A stretch of 11,298 bases of DNA from an uncultured bacterium (GCA_947074225.1 CAMTOX010000027.1:1-11298); one strand, 5' to 3'. Positions 1-7,445 are shown, numbered from the stretch's first letter. Program-made: numbers and translations. The notes: generated by a model from the sequence alone, not told the origin.

Positions 1-126
1 GAAAAATAGAAACCTTACGGCAGTGGCGATATAACAATAATATTTATTTTTAAGCGAAATAATAGAAAATTATTAGCGATTTGATAATAATATCTTTTGC
101 TTTAACAACTAAATTGTTTAGCAATC

Positions 127-288
127 ATGGAATCAACAACGAATGAAAAAGTTTTAGTATCTAACAACAACTAAGAGCCAGTACAACCATCGCGCGAATT
201 GACCGATTACAAATGGTTCTACATTATTGGCGGAACTACTTGGAGTGCACTGATACTAACTTTATTGATTGAGTGGTTAGTGAAATAA
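127..288 (+). pseudogene. Tiny single-helix membrane protein gene interrupted by an in-frame TAA
   Basis: An ATG at 127 opens a reading frame of 15 codons (METS-like start MESTTNEKVLVSNNN) that stops at TAA 172-174. The same frame then stays open for 37 more codons to TAA 286-288. The second part reads EPVQPSRELTDYKW, followed by a hydrophobic stretch (FYIIGGTTWSALILTLLIEW) that would form one transmembrane helix, ending in LVK. The composition looks like a genuine short membrane protein with a polar N-terminus. The stop sits where a single C-to-T change from CAA (Gln) would restore a 53-residue product, so a nonsense mutation or a sequencing error is the simplest reading. There is no ATG after the stop; a TTG at 199 is the only obvious internal start. 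The unit ends in a terminator 25 bases downstream, which supports it being a transcribed gene. I do not recognise the family and assign no function. Confidence 0.45.
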
Positions 289-313
289 CACCATTCTGAG
301 ATAAAAAAAGAGT

Positions 314-353
314 GACCGAAAACACCATAAAATTGGAGTTTTCGGTCTTTTTT
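314..353 (+). terminator. Intrinsic terminator after the small membrane-protein gene
   Basis: A perfect 10-bp stem (GACCGAAAAC at 314-323 with GTTTTCGGTC at 338-347) encloses a 14-base loop and is followed directly by six T residues (348-353). This is a textbook Rho-independent terminator. It separates the upstream unit from the feoB regulatory region. Confidence 0.9.
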
Positions 354-358
354 ATGCC

Positions 359-388
359 TTTACAATACCTATTTATAGGTATTGTAAA
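359..388. promoter_or_regulatory. Perfect 30-bp palindrome, likely operator for feoB
   Basis: Arms 359-372 (TTTACAATACCTAT) and 375-388 are exact reverse complements over 14 bp around a central TT. No T-run follows, and a separate terminator lies just upstream, so it is not a terminator. The right arm covers the place expected for the -33 element (ATTG at 381-384) of the promoter whose -7 box is at 405-412, so a bound dimer would block polymerase. A metal- or redox-responsive repressor would fit the downstream iron transporter. The sequence does not match the Fur consensus I know, and its half-sites are in the opposite orientation to a DtxR box, so the regulator is unknown. Confidence 0.6.
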
Positions 389-412
389 TCGCATTTTAAG
401 ATTGTACTTTTG
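381..412 (+). promoter_or_regulatory. Distal promoter for feoB
   Basis: TACTTTTG at 405-412 matches the Bacteroidota -7 consensus TAnnTTTG at every fixed position. ATTG at 381-384, 20 bases upstream, matches the -33 TTTG in three of four positions. Transcription would start near 419 and give a leader of about 210 bases before the ATG at 629. The overlap with the 359-388 palindrome suggests repression. Confidence 0.6.
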
Positions 413-601
413 TCAAAAATAGTTCTAAATTGAGGTTTAAATAGTTCTATACGGTCACAACCCATGGTAATATACCATAGCACCGCAACATAGCATCTTT
501 AAACCACTGGTAAACTGCAACATACCATAGGTACATTTCAAGAACATTTGAAAGAACACACCATTCCAAGAGAGAGTGGTTAGTTTTAAAGTAACTCTTT
601 A
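413..601 (+). other. Long feoB leader with short direct and inverted repeats
   Basis: No gene is seen here. The stretch holds AAATAGTTCTA twice (417-427 and 440-450), GCAACATAGCAT/GCAACATACCAT (485-496 and 517-528, 11 of 12 identical) and TACCATAG twice (473-480 and 523-530). It also holds a small inverted repeat ATGGTA-ATA-TACCAT (464-478). They could be protein-binding sites or RNA structure in the leader. I recognise no known riboswitch. Confidence 0.35.
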
Positions 602-611
602 GAACTTTGCA
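602..611 (+). promoter_or_regulatory. Candidate proximal -7 element for feoB
   Basis: GAACTTTG at 602-609, followed by CA, differs from TAnnTTTG only at the first base, and the TTTGCA context is typical of Bacteroidales -7 boxes. The -33 zone (about 579-583) has no good TTTG. Transcription would start near 616 and give a leader of only about 13 bases. Confidence 0.4.
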
Positions 612-628
612 TATTAAAACATATTAGA

Positions 629-3328
629 ATGACATTAGCAGAATTACATCCAGGCGATAAAGCAATCATAGTCCGTGTTTCGGGGTATGGTGGTTTCCGT
701 AAGCGTTTGGTAGAGATGGGATTCATTAAGGGCAGAGTCATAGAGGTGCTTAAGCAAGCTCCCCTCCAAGATCCTGTAGAATACCTCATCATGGATTACC
801 ATGTTACTCTACGCCGCAGCGAAGCCAAACAGATTGAAGTGATAAGTTTGGAAGAGGCTGCACGCATAGCATCGGAACATTTAGAAGAGAACTATAACGG
901 CACATTAACCGAAGAAGATATACGCCAAGTGGCGCTTGACCGCTCTAAAGAGATTACGGTAGCTTTAATTGGTAACCCCAACGCAGGTAAGACCTCTCTT
1001 TTCAACCTCCTTTCCGGACAACATGAACGCGTGGGAAACTATAGCGGCGTGACTGTGAGCGCCAAAGAGGGTAGCTTTGAATACCGCAATTACCATTTCA
1101 AACTTATTGACTTACCCGGCACCTACTCCTTAGGAGCCTTCAGCCCTGAAGAACGGTTGGTGCGACAACAGTTGGTGAACGACCATCCCGATGTGGTGCT
1201 CAATGTGGTGGATGCAGCAAATTTAGAGCGCAATCTCTTTTTAACAACACAACTCATCGACATGAATGTGCGTTCGGTTATGGCACTGAACATGTACGAT
1301 GAGATGCAAACACGTGGCGACAAGCTCAACTTAGAACAGCTTAGCGAACTATTGGGCATGCCCATAGTACCTACGGTGGCATCGCGCGCCCAGGGAGTAG
1401 AGAAGCTCTTCGACACAATCATAGAACTGGTAGAAGGAGGTGATATAGTTGACGACGAGGGACACCTACTACCTCATGTAGAATCGGACTCCTTGTTAGA
1501 TAAGCACCACCATGCCATATCGTTAGAACATAAACACCGCAAGGCCGATGGTAAGAGCGACCTTACCATCGGTGCCAACTACTACCGAGTACATAGACAT
1601 ATACATATTAACTATGGCAAGGAGTTGGAGAAGAAGATTGCACAACTCAAGGCTCTGATAATTCAGAATGCCGATGCACGATCTACATACACCCCTCGCT
1701 ATATTGCCATTCGACTTTTGGAGCACGACATAGATATTGAGAACTACATAAGCGAATATCCGAATGCTGAAAAGATATTGACTTTGCGCAATCAAGCTGA
1801 GGAGGAGCTCAAGAAGATGTATCACGAAAGTGCCGAGACATTAATTACCGATGCTAAATATGGATTCATTGCCGGAGCTCTTAAAGAGACCTACCGTCCA
1901 AGTAAGAAAAAGAGCAAGGCCGCCTCGGCAAGCGATAAGATAGACCGTGTAGTGACCAACCGCTGGCTGGGATACCCCATCTTCTTACTCATTCTTTTCA
2001 TCATGTTCCAAGCCACCTTCACCTTAGGCAACTACCCCATGGAGTGGATGGAGATGGGTATTGAATATTTAAGCGAATGGTTACGCTCACTTCTACCCAA
2101 TGGCATGTTTAAAGATCTGCTCATTGATGGTATCGTAGGAGGGGTTGGTGGTGTCATTGTCTTTTTGCCAAACATATTAATACTCTACTTTTTCATCACT
2201 CTGCTAGAGAGTACAGGTTATATGGCACGTGCTGCCTTTATAATGGATAAGATTATGCACCGTATAGGTCTACATGGTCGCTCCTTCATTCCCCTCATCA
2301 TGGGTTTTGGTTGTAATGTTCCAGCCATTATGGCTACTCGCACCATCGAGAACCGCAATGCACGTATGGTCACCATTCTTATTTCGCCTTTAATGTCGTG
2401 CAGCGCACGTCTACCCGTATATCTACTCTTTGCGGGAACCTTCTTCCCTGGACATGCCGGACTGGTACTCTTTGGCATCTACATGGTGGGTGTGGCCTTA
2501 GCAGCTATTATGGCACGTTTATTTAAACGTTTCATATTTGTTAAAGATGAGACTCCTTTTGTCATGGAACTTCCTCCCTATCGCAAACCGGGAGTAAAGA
2601 TGCTTTTACGCGACTCATGGGAAAAGGGAGAGCAATACCTTCGGAAAATTGGTACTACCATATTGGTTGCTTCTATCATTATATGGGCATTGAGCTATTT
2701 CCCTCAAATGCCGGAGAGTGAAAACGGAGAGTTAGAAACTGCCGAACTAATATCGCTACAGCAAGAGCAGAGCTACTTGGGGCATATAGGTAAATTTATT
2801 GAACCTGTTATGCGCCCGTTAGGCTTTGAGTGGAAATCGAGCATGGCATTAGTAACCGGCATGGCAGCCAAAGAGGTTGTAGTAAGCACATTGGCAGTGC
2901 TTTACCAAGCCGACGAAGAGGACTCTAGTATGAATTTGGCTACCCGTTTAAAGAGCGAAGTCAGACCAGATGGCACTCCGGCATTTACCCCTGCCATAGC
3001 ACTGAGCTTTATGCTCTTTGTACTTATCTATTTTCCATGTATTGCTACCATAGCCACGATAAAACATGAAACAGGCAGTTGGGTATGGGGCATCTTTGCC
3101 GCCATATATACCATTGCATTGGCATGGATAATTAGCTTCTGCGCCTATCAAATTGCCAATCATGGATGGTGGCAGCAAGCATTGGTGGGCTTATTGGTGT
3201 TATATGCTCTAATAAAAGTGGCTCAAAACATTCTAAAACGCAAGAAAAAACCTACGGCATGCAGTAGCTGTAGCGGTTGCGATTTAAAAGATATTTCAAG
3301 CAGTTGCAATGATATTCGTAAGAAATAG
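629..3328 (+). CDS. feoB: FeoA-FeoB fusion ferrous iron transporter with Cys-rich C-terminal tail
   Basis: This 899-residue inner-membrane protein imports Fe(II). Residues 1-75 form a FeoA SH3-like domain (start TLAELHPGDKA). The FeoB G domain follows from about 108: G1 GNPNAGKT (115-122), T142 in the G2 loop, G3 DLPG (161-164), G4 NMYD (221-224) and G5 around SRA (252-254). A linker with His-rich patches (293-303 and 322-326) and the helical domain lead to the membrane core from about 448. The core shows GFGCNVPAI (559-567), GMAAKEVVVS (744-753) and YFPCIATIAT (801-810). A last helix (about 847-865) is followed by basic residues and CSSCSGC (878-884) plus C893, which resembles the separate FeoB-associated Cys-rich membrane protein. 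FeoA-FeoB fusions are usual in Bacteroidota. The ATG at 629 gives a complete FeoA domain. It has its own terminator and is probably monocistronic. Confidence 0.96.
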   Translation: MTLAELHPGDKAIIVRVSGYGGFRKRLVEMGFIKGRVIEVLKQAPLQDPVEYLIMDYHVTLRRSEAKQIEVISLEEAARIASEHLEENYNGTLTEEDIRQVALDRSKEITVALIGNPNAGKTSLFNLLSGQHERVGNYSGVTVSAKEGSFEYRNYHFKLIDLPGTYSLGAFSPEERLVRQQLVNDHPDVVLNVVDAANLERNLFLTTQLIDMNVRSVMALNMYDEMQTRGDKLNLEQLSELLGMPIVPTVASRAQGVEKLFDTIIELVEGGDIVDDEGHLLPHVESDSLLDKHHHAISLEHKHRKADGKSDLTIGANYYRVHRHIHINYGKELEKKIAQLKALIIQNADARSTYTPRYIAIRLLEHDIDIENYISEYPNAEKILTLRNQAEEELKKMYHESAETLITDAKYGFIAGALKETYRPSKKKSKAASASDKIDRVVTNRWLGYPIFLLILFIMFQATFTLGNYPMEWMEMGIEYLSEWLRSLLPNGMFKDLLIDGIVGGVGGVIVFLPNILILYFFITLLESTGYMARAAFIMDKIMHRIGLHGRSFIPLIMGFGCNVPAIMATRTIENRNARMVTILISPLMSCSARLPVYLLFAGTFFPGHAGLVLFGIYMVGVALAAIMARLFKRFIFVKDETPFVMELPPYRKPGVKMLLRDSWEKGEQYLRKIGTTILVASIIIWALSYFPQMPESENGELETAELISLQQEQSYLGHIGKFIEPVMRPLGFEWKSSMALVTGMAAKEVVVSTLAVLYQADEEDSSMNLATRLKSEVRPDGTPAFTPAIALSFMLFVLIYFPCIATIATIKHETGSWVWGIFAAIYTIALAWIISFCAYQIANHGWWQQALVGLLVLYALIKVAQNILKRKKKPTACSSCSGCDLKDISSSCNDIRKK

Positions 3329-3370
3329 AACCTTTTTATGAGCCATATATCATTTTAGTATATTATTTGT

Positions 3371-3413
3371 AAAGAGTAATTAGAAGTAAAAATCTAATTA
3401 CTCTTTATTTTTT
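3371..3413 (+). terminator. Intrinsic terminator of feoB
   Basis: A perfect 14-bp stem (3371-3384 with 3393-3406) with an 8-base loop is followed by A and six T residues (3408-3413). It begins 42 bases after the feoB stop and ends only 22 bases before the ATG of the next gene, so the next gene's promoter must overlap or precede the hairpin. Confidence 0.9.
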
Positions 3414-3435
3414 AATCGTGAATCCATTTAAAATT

Positions 3436-3945
3436 ATGAGAACTACAAAACTAATCTTACTAATACTCGTGTGCAGCACACTCTTTTGTCAAGCAAAGAA
3501 ACCTACAAACAATAGTGGCGACGAACCAGATGCAATAGCAGCCATAGAGACACTATTACGGAGTCAACAATTTCAAATTGAGATTACCTCTGTTAGAGCG
3601 CTACGTCAAAAAGCAGAAGCAGTAGAGGGAAATAGCTTTATTATTATTAATAAAGAGTTGGCACAAATACATATTCCCTATACCGGAAGACTCATGGAGA
3701 GTGGCGAGATTCTCTCTGAACCTCTACGTTTTGATGGTGTAGTCTATAAATATAAGTTCCAGAGCGCAAAAAAGAACTACTCTTGGTTCATCACCTTTAA
3801 AGTTCTGGACGGGCGCAATGAAAGCTATCACTTCATAGTGAAACTCTTTAAAGATATGCGTTGCGAAATTAGCATGAGCAGCGCAGTGAGAAGCAGCATA
3901 AAATATGAAGGTAAACTTTTTACGTTACCCGAAAAGATGAAATAG
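3436..3945 (+). CDS. Secreted DUF4251 family protein
   Basis: This 169-residue protein probably lies in the periplasm or on the cell surface. It starts with a signal peptide (MRTTKLILLILVCSTLFCQA, 1-20); the Cys residues lack a proper lipobox, so signal peptidase I cleavage after QA is likely. The mature part has the layout of the Bacteroidota DUF4251 family: a short helical start (EAIETLL-like, about 32-45), strands with IPYTGRL (80-86), a middle FDGVVYKYKF strand (99-108) and the closing IKYEGKL (155-161). The family's function is unknown. A GTG at 3418 would add six residues ahead of the signal peptide, so I prefer the ATG at 3436. It stands between two transcription units, with a terminator immediately upstream. 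The family call rests on recognised motifs, not on a search. Confidence 0.75.
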   Translation: MRTTKLILLILVCSTLFCQAKKPTNNSGDEPDAIAAIETLLRSQQFQIEITSVRALRQKAEAVEGNSFIIINKELAQIHIPYTGRLMESGEILSEPLRFDGVVYKYKFQSAKKNYSWFITFKVLDGRNESYHFIVKLFKDMRCEISMSSAVRSSIKYEGKLFTLPEKMK

Positions 3946-4082
3946 AAGAAAGAAGCAGGTATTACCAATAGTGAGTGCCGAGTGAAGAGAGAGAAGTATC
4001 TATTAAAACAATTATTCCGCAGGAAGAAGAAGTTACAATAATCATTTTTGAACAGAAGCAAAAGAATAACTCTATAAAAAGC

Positions 4083-4100
4083 ACCAGTATAAAAACTGGT
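4083..4100 (+). terminator. Weak stem-loop after the DUF4251 gene, possible terminator
   Basis: ACCAGT (4083-4088) and ACTGGT (4095-4100) form a 6-bp stem with a 6-base loop, followed by TATTTA rather than a T-run. It could end the DUF4251 transcript or be a leader structure. The support is weak. Confidence 0.3.
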
Positions 4101-4126
4101 TATTTAACAAGCATAAACAAGAGCTT

Positions 4127-4163
4127 ATAGTTGAGGTTCTATAAATCACTCATCGTCAACTAT
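4127..4163. repeat. 8-bp inverted repeat upstream of the receptor operon
   Basis: ATAGTTGA (4127-4134) and TCAACTAT (4156-4163) are exact reverse complements separated by 21 bases. CTTATAG also occurs twice as a direct repeat (4124-4130 and 4176-4182). The location 56-92 bases before the receptor start suits a regulatory site or leader structure, but no known motif is recognised. Confidence 0.35.
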
Positions 4164-4190
4164 GGCATAGCAAGTCTTATAGAGAGAGAA

Positions 4191-4198
4191 TTAGTTTG
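4191..4198 (+). promoter_or_regulatory. Candidate -7 element for the receptor operon
   Basis: TTAGTTTG differs from the Bacteroidota TAnnTTTG only at the second base. No good TTTG lies 19-21 bases upstream. The implied start near 4205 leaves a 14-base leader. A tandem GTAAACGTAAACGT (4198-4211) overlaps the box. Confidence 0.35.
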
Positions 4199-4218
4199 TA
4201 AACGTAAACGTCTCAATC

Positions 4219-6612
4219 ATGATAAAAGTAAAACTATTTGCACTGTCCATAGTAGCCATCTTTGCAATAACCCTAACAGGTGTTTCTGCACAGAATGGTA
4301 CTATTCGGGGTAAAGTATATAATAAAGCAAATAAAAATGCGGTTGAATTTGCTAATATTCTCATTGTAGGTACAGATATAGGAACCACTAGCGACCTTGA
4401 TGGAAATTTTTTGATTACTGGTGTGCCACCAGGTTTTGCGCGCCTTACGGTTAGTTACATAGGTTTTGACCCACTCCTTTCGCCCGAGATTCAGATTATT
4501 GGCAATAGCGAAGTTTTTATAGAGTTACCTTTACAGGAGAATGTCACTCAACTTACAGAGGTTGTCGTAGAGCGTAACTTCAATACTAAACGCATAGAGG
4601 CTCCTCTGTCTCAACTTACCATTACCGTACAAGATGTAGAGAAAATTGCGGGTATAAATCGTGATATCTCTAAGGCCATTCAAATCCTTCCCGGCGTTGG
4701 TAGCACTTCGGCAAACCGCAACGACCTCATTGTTCGTGGAGGGGGTCCTTCGGAGAATGTATTCTATTTAGATGGCATAGAGATTCCGGTACTGAATCAC
4801 TTCACCACCCAAGGAGCTTCTGGAGGTGCCGTGAGTATTGTAAACCCCGACTTTGTGCGTGAGATAGATTTCTATACAGGTGCCTATCCTGCCAATCGCA
4901 ACAATGCATTAAGTAGTGTCATGGAGATCCGACAGAAAGATGGCAGCAAAGATAGAGTACACTTTAAACTCAATGTAGGCGCCTCAGATGCCGGACTTAC
5001 CGTAGATGGACCAATAGGTGAAAAGGTAAACTTCATAGCTTCAGTACGTCAATCCTACTTGCAGCTACTCTTTTCGCTATTACAACTACCTTTTCTACCC
5101 AACTACAACGATTTACAACTGCGTTTTAATTTTAAGTTCGACCCCAAAAATGAACTTACCATCAATGCACTCGTATCGTGCGACAGGATGCGTCTGAACA
5201 GAAAAATTAATAATCCCGACGAAACGCAACAATATTATTTACGCGTATTGCCAGAATATTTCCAGTGGAATTATATGCTTGGTGCCACCTACAGATACTT
5301 CACAGATACACATTACGACCTATGGGTGTTGAGTCGAAACATGCTCAATAATCGTAACTACAAATATATTGAAAACGACAAGAGTCAATTAAAAAGTAGC
5401 GATTATGAGTCGTCGGAATCTGAGAACAGATTACGCTTTGAGAGTGTATACACAACTCTACCTATTAAGGTGATGTTTGGTGCAGGCATTATGCTCTCAC
5501 ATTACGACAACAGAACCTACCGTTTATTCTACAACGATTTAGGAAATCAAAGCATTAACTACAGCTCAGACTTCTATCTTTTCAGTTATCAACTCTTCAC
5601 ACAACTTTCCGATAGCTATTTTGACGATAAATTTAATGTCTCTGTAGGTTTAAGTTTTGTGGGCAACAGCTACAACAAGAACATGGCTAACCTATTAAAT
5701 CAAACCTCTCCTCGTATATCCCTCTCTTATAGCTTCACCCCACAATGGAGTCTAAATGCCAGTGCCGGACGTTATGCACAACGCCCTGCCTACACCACAA
5801 TGGGGTATCGAAACAATGAAGGTACATGGGTAAATAAAGGCGACTCTTTGAAATATATTAAATCGTATCAAGCTGTTTTAGGAGTGGAGTATTTAGTGAA
5901 CTCAAATTTTAAATTCACTCTCGAGGGGTTCTTCAAATATTATAATGACTACCCTATCTCTATTGAAGATGGTATAAGCCTAGCCTGTAAAGGAGGCGAC
6001 TATGGTCAGATAGGCGATGAGGCGGTAACATCTATAGGCAAGGGACGTAGTTATGGTATTGAATTGTTGGGTCAGTTGCGCAACTTCAATGGTTTAACAG
6101 CCAATGTTAGCTACACCCTCTATTGGAGTGAATTCACGAATATAGATGGCACCTACTTGCCTTCATCGTGGGATGGACGTCATATCATAAACTTAAATGC
6201 TAACTATAGATTCTTAGGCACATGGAGTGTTTCTGCACGCTGGCGCTACACTGGAGGCACCCCTTACTCACCAATAGATGAACTCTCCTATTATAGAATT
6301 CCTTGGGAGATAAATGGACGTGCCTATACCGATTTTGATGCATACAACTCATTGCGCCTTCCTCCATCGCATCAACTAGATGTGAGAGCCGATAAAGATT
6401 TCTTCTTTAAGAAATGGTCGCTCAATATTTATGTAGACATTCAAAATGCCTACTACTTCAAGAGCCCTGGTGTGCCCATATACACAAATAAAGATCCAGA
6501 TGGTAACATCTTGGGCGACCCAGAAGGAAACCCAGAGAAACAAGAGTTAAGGATACTGAAAAGTCTTTCAGGAACAATTATTCCTACATTAGGAGTGATT
6601 TTTAGAATATAA
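4219..6612 (+). CDS. TonB-dependent outer-membrane receptor with carboxypeptidase-regulatory-like domain
   Basis: This 797-residue receptor takes up a ligand across the outer membrane using energy from TonB-ExbBD. A signal peptide (1-24, cleavage after VSA) precedes a CarboxypepD_reg-like beta-sandwich domain (about 27-105; GTIRGKVYN, TSDLDGNFLITGVPPG). The segment LTEVVVE (112-118) sits where Bacteroidota receptors carry their TonB-box-like EVVV sequence. The plug follows (about 125-240), with NDLIVRGGGPSENVFYLDGI around 168-187. The rest is an aromatic-rich beta-barrel ending in GVIFRI. It is shorter than SusC proteins (about 1000 residues) and no SusD partner is present, so a siderophore, haem, cobalamin or metal-chelate receptor is more likely than a glycan importer. 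The ligand cannot be read from the sequence. It is co-transcribed with the DUF2271-like gene 21 bases downstream. Confidence 0.93.
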   Translation: MIKVKLFALSIVAIFAITLTGVSAQNGTIRGKVYNKANKNAVEFANILIVGTDIGTTSDLDGNFLITGVPPGFARLTVSYIGFDPLLSPEIQIIGNSEVFIELPLQENVTQLTEVVVERNFNTKRIEAPLSQLTITVQDVEKIAGINRDISKAIQILPGVGSTSANRNDLIVRGGGPSENVFYLDGIEIPVLNHFTTQGASGGAVSIVNPDFVREIDFYTGAYPANRNNALSSVMEIRQKDGSKDRVHFKLNVGASDAGLTVDGPIGEKVNFIASVRQSYLQLLFSLLQLPFLPNYNDLQLRFNFKFDPKNELTINALVSCDRMRLNRKINNPDETQQYYLRVLPEYFQWNYMLGATYRYFTDTHYDLWVLSRNMLNNRNYKYIENDKSQLKSSDYESSESENRLRFESVYTTLPIKVMFGAGIMLSHYDNRTYRLFYNDLGNQSINYSSDFYLFSYQLFTQLSDSYFDDKFNVSVGLSFVGNSYNKNMANLLNQTSPRISLSYSFTPQWSLNASAGRYAQRPAYTTMGYRNNEGTWVNKGDSLKYIKSYQAVLGVEYLVNSNFKFTLEGFFKYYNDYPISIEDGISLACKGGDYGQIGDEAVTSIGKGRSYGIELLGQLRNFNGLTANVSYTLYWSEFTNIDGTYLPSSWDGRHIINLNANYRFLGTWSVSARWRYTGGTPYSPIDELSYYRIPWEINGRAYTDFDAYNSLRLPPSHQLDVRADKDFFFKKWSLNIYVDIQNAYYFKSPGVPIYTNKDPDGNILGDPEGNPEKQELRILKSLSGTIIPTLGVIFRI

Positions 6613-6633
6613 ACCCTATAATCTTAATGCAAC

Positions 6634-7350
6634 ATGAGAACATTAATATTGACATTACTAATAGCTACATTGGTTACAATGCCTATAGTGTCGCAAATAG
6701 AGATACAGAACTATGGTAAGGGTGAAAAAGGTTCGATTATAGTTATAGATTTGGAGATTGACCAATCGCATAATCATCCGGTCTACGCTATTTGGCTTGA
6801 GAATGCGCAACATGAATTCGTTCAAACGCTCTACATTAGTCAAAGCATAGGTAAAGGCGTATATCAATATGGTAAACGCCAAGTAGGATATTGGGAACCT
6901 GGTGCAAAAAATCATCCAGCAACACTACCTTACTGGTCGCATAAACGCAATATACTAAATGAGTACAACAACTACATGCCCACAGAACAACATCCTGCTT
7001 TGGATGCTTATACCGGAGCAACACCCAAAGAGGGGTTTAAATTTTACATACGTACCATAAAGCCATTAAAAGGAATATACTATGTTTATGTAGAGGTGAA
7101 CCAACCGTGGGATTGGAATAACTACTGGAATAATGCCAAATACACGAAAAATAAAGCTTATAGAACCTCGGCACAACCGGCAGTAGTCTATGAGGCTATC
7201 TTAAATAGTTCAGAAAAAGATGAGCCTGTAACTATGAAAGTGGTGGGACATAGCCATTATGCCGGAGAGAATGGAGATCTCTACACCGACACCTCTACAT
7301 TAACGACAGCACTTAAAATTATTAAACAAATTAAAGTGTGGATTGAGTAG
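6634..7350 (+). CDS. Periplasmic DUF2271-like protein with a flavinylation-type motif
   Basis: This 238-residue exported protein starts with a signal peptide (about 1-20, MRTLILTLLIATLVTMPIVS). The body resembles DUF2271 periplasmic proteins: a strand with YAIWLENAQHEFVQTLYIS (51-69), the short motif LPYW (98-101), then DAYTGATP (124-131) and a strand ending IYYVYVEVN (148-156). D124-A-Y-T127-G-A-T130 matches Dxx(s/t)gAT, the consensus around the Thr to which ApbE attaches FMN in NqrC-type and related extracytoplasmic proteins. If it is functional, T130 would be the acceptor. A GHSHYAG motif (205-211) lies near the C-terminus. The 21-base gap to the receptor gene indicates an operon, so the protein probably works with that uptake system. 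DUF2271 membership and flavinylation are inferred from motifs; no ApbE is in the window. Confidence 0.65.
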   Translation: MRTLILTLLIATLVTMPIVSQIEIQNYGKGEKGSIIVIDLEIDQSHNHPVYAIWLENAQHEFVQTLYISQSIGKGVYQYGKRQVGYWEPGAKNHPATLPYWSHKRNILNEYNNYMPTEQHPALDAYTGATPKEGFKFYIRTIKPLKGIYYVYVEVNQPWDWNNYWNNAKYTKNKAYRTSAQPAVVYEAILNSSEKDEPVTMKVVGHSHYAGENGDLYTDTSTLTTALKIIKQIKVWIE

Positions 7351-7445
7351 CAGAATTGATAAATAAAATAAAACGTAGATTTAAAGAACATTTTAAATAG
7401 AGATAGTAATAATAAAACGTTGAACATTTCTTAACTTTAAACATT

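Noticed and set aside
3..53. Open frame of 16 codons at the left edge ending in TAA at 51, as a possible end of an upstream gene
   Set aside because: Too short and low in information (Asn/Tyr-rich end) to separate from chance, and other frames also end within the first 34 bases.
1123..1422. 99-codon reverse-strand frame inside feoB, and similar reverse frames elsewhere
   Set aside because: They lie wholly antisense to well-supported genes, have skewed composition and no promoter or family features.
3946..4041. In-frame continuation of the DUF4251 gene for 31 codons past its TAG
   Set aside because: The family's usual end is reached before the TAG, the extension is a Lys/Arg-rich low-complexity run, and nothing suggests readthrough.
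4131..4313. 60-codon frame starting at TTG that overlaps the receptor start
   Set aside because: It runs into the receptor gene in another frame, has a Cys-rich unlikely composition and no start signal; it is a shadow of the receptor gene.
7379..7398. ATTTAAA/TTTAAAT stem-loop after the DUF2271-like gene as a terminator
   Set aside because: The stem is all A-T pairs with no T-run, too weak to terminate.
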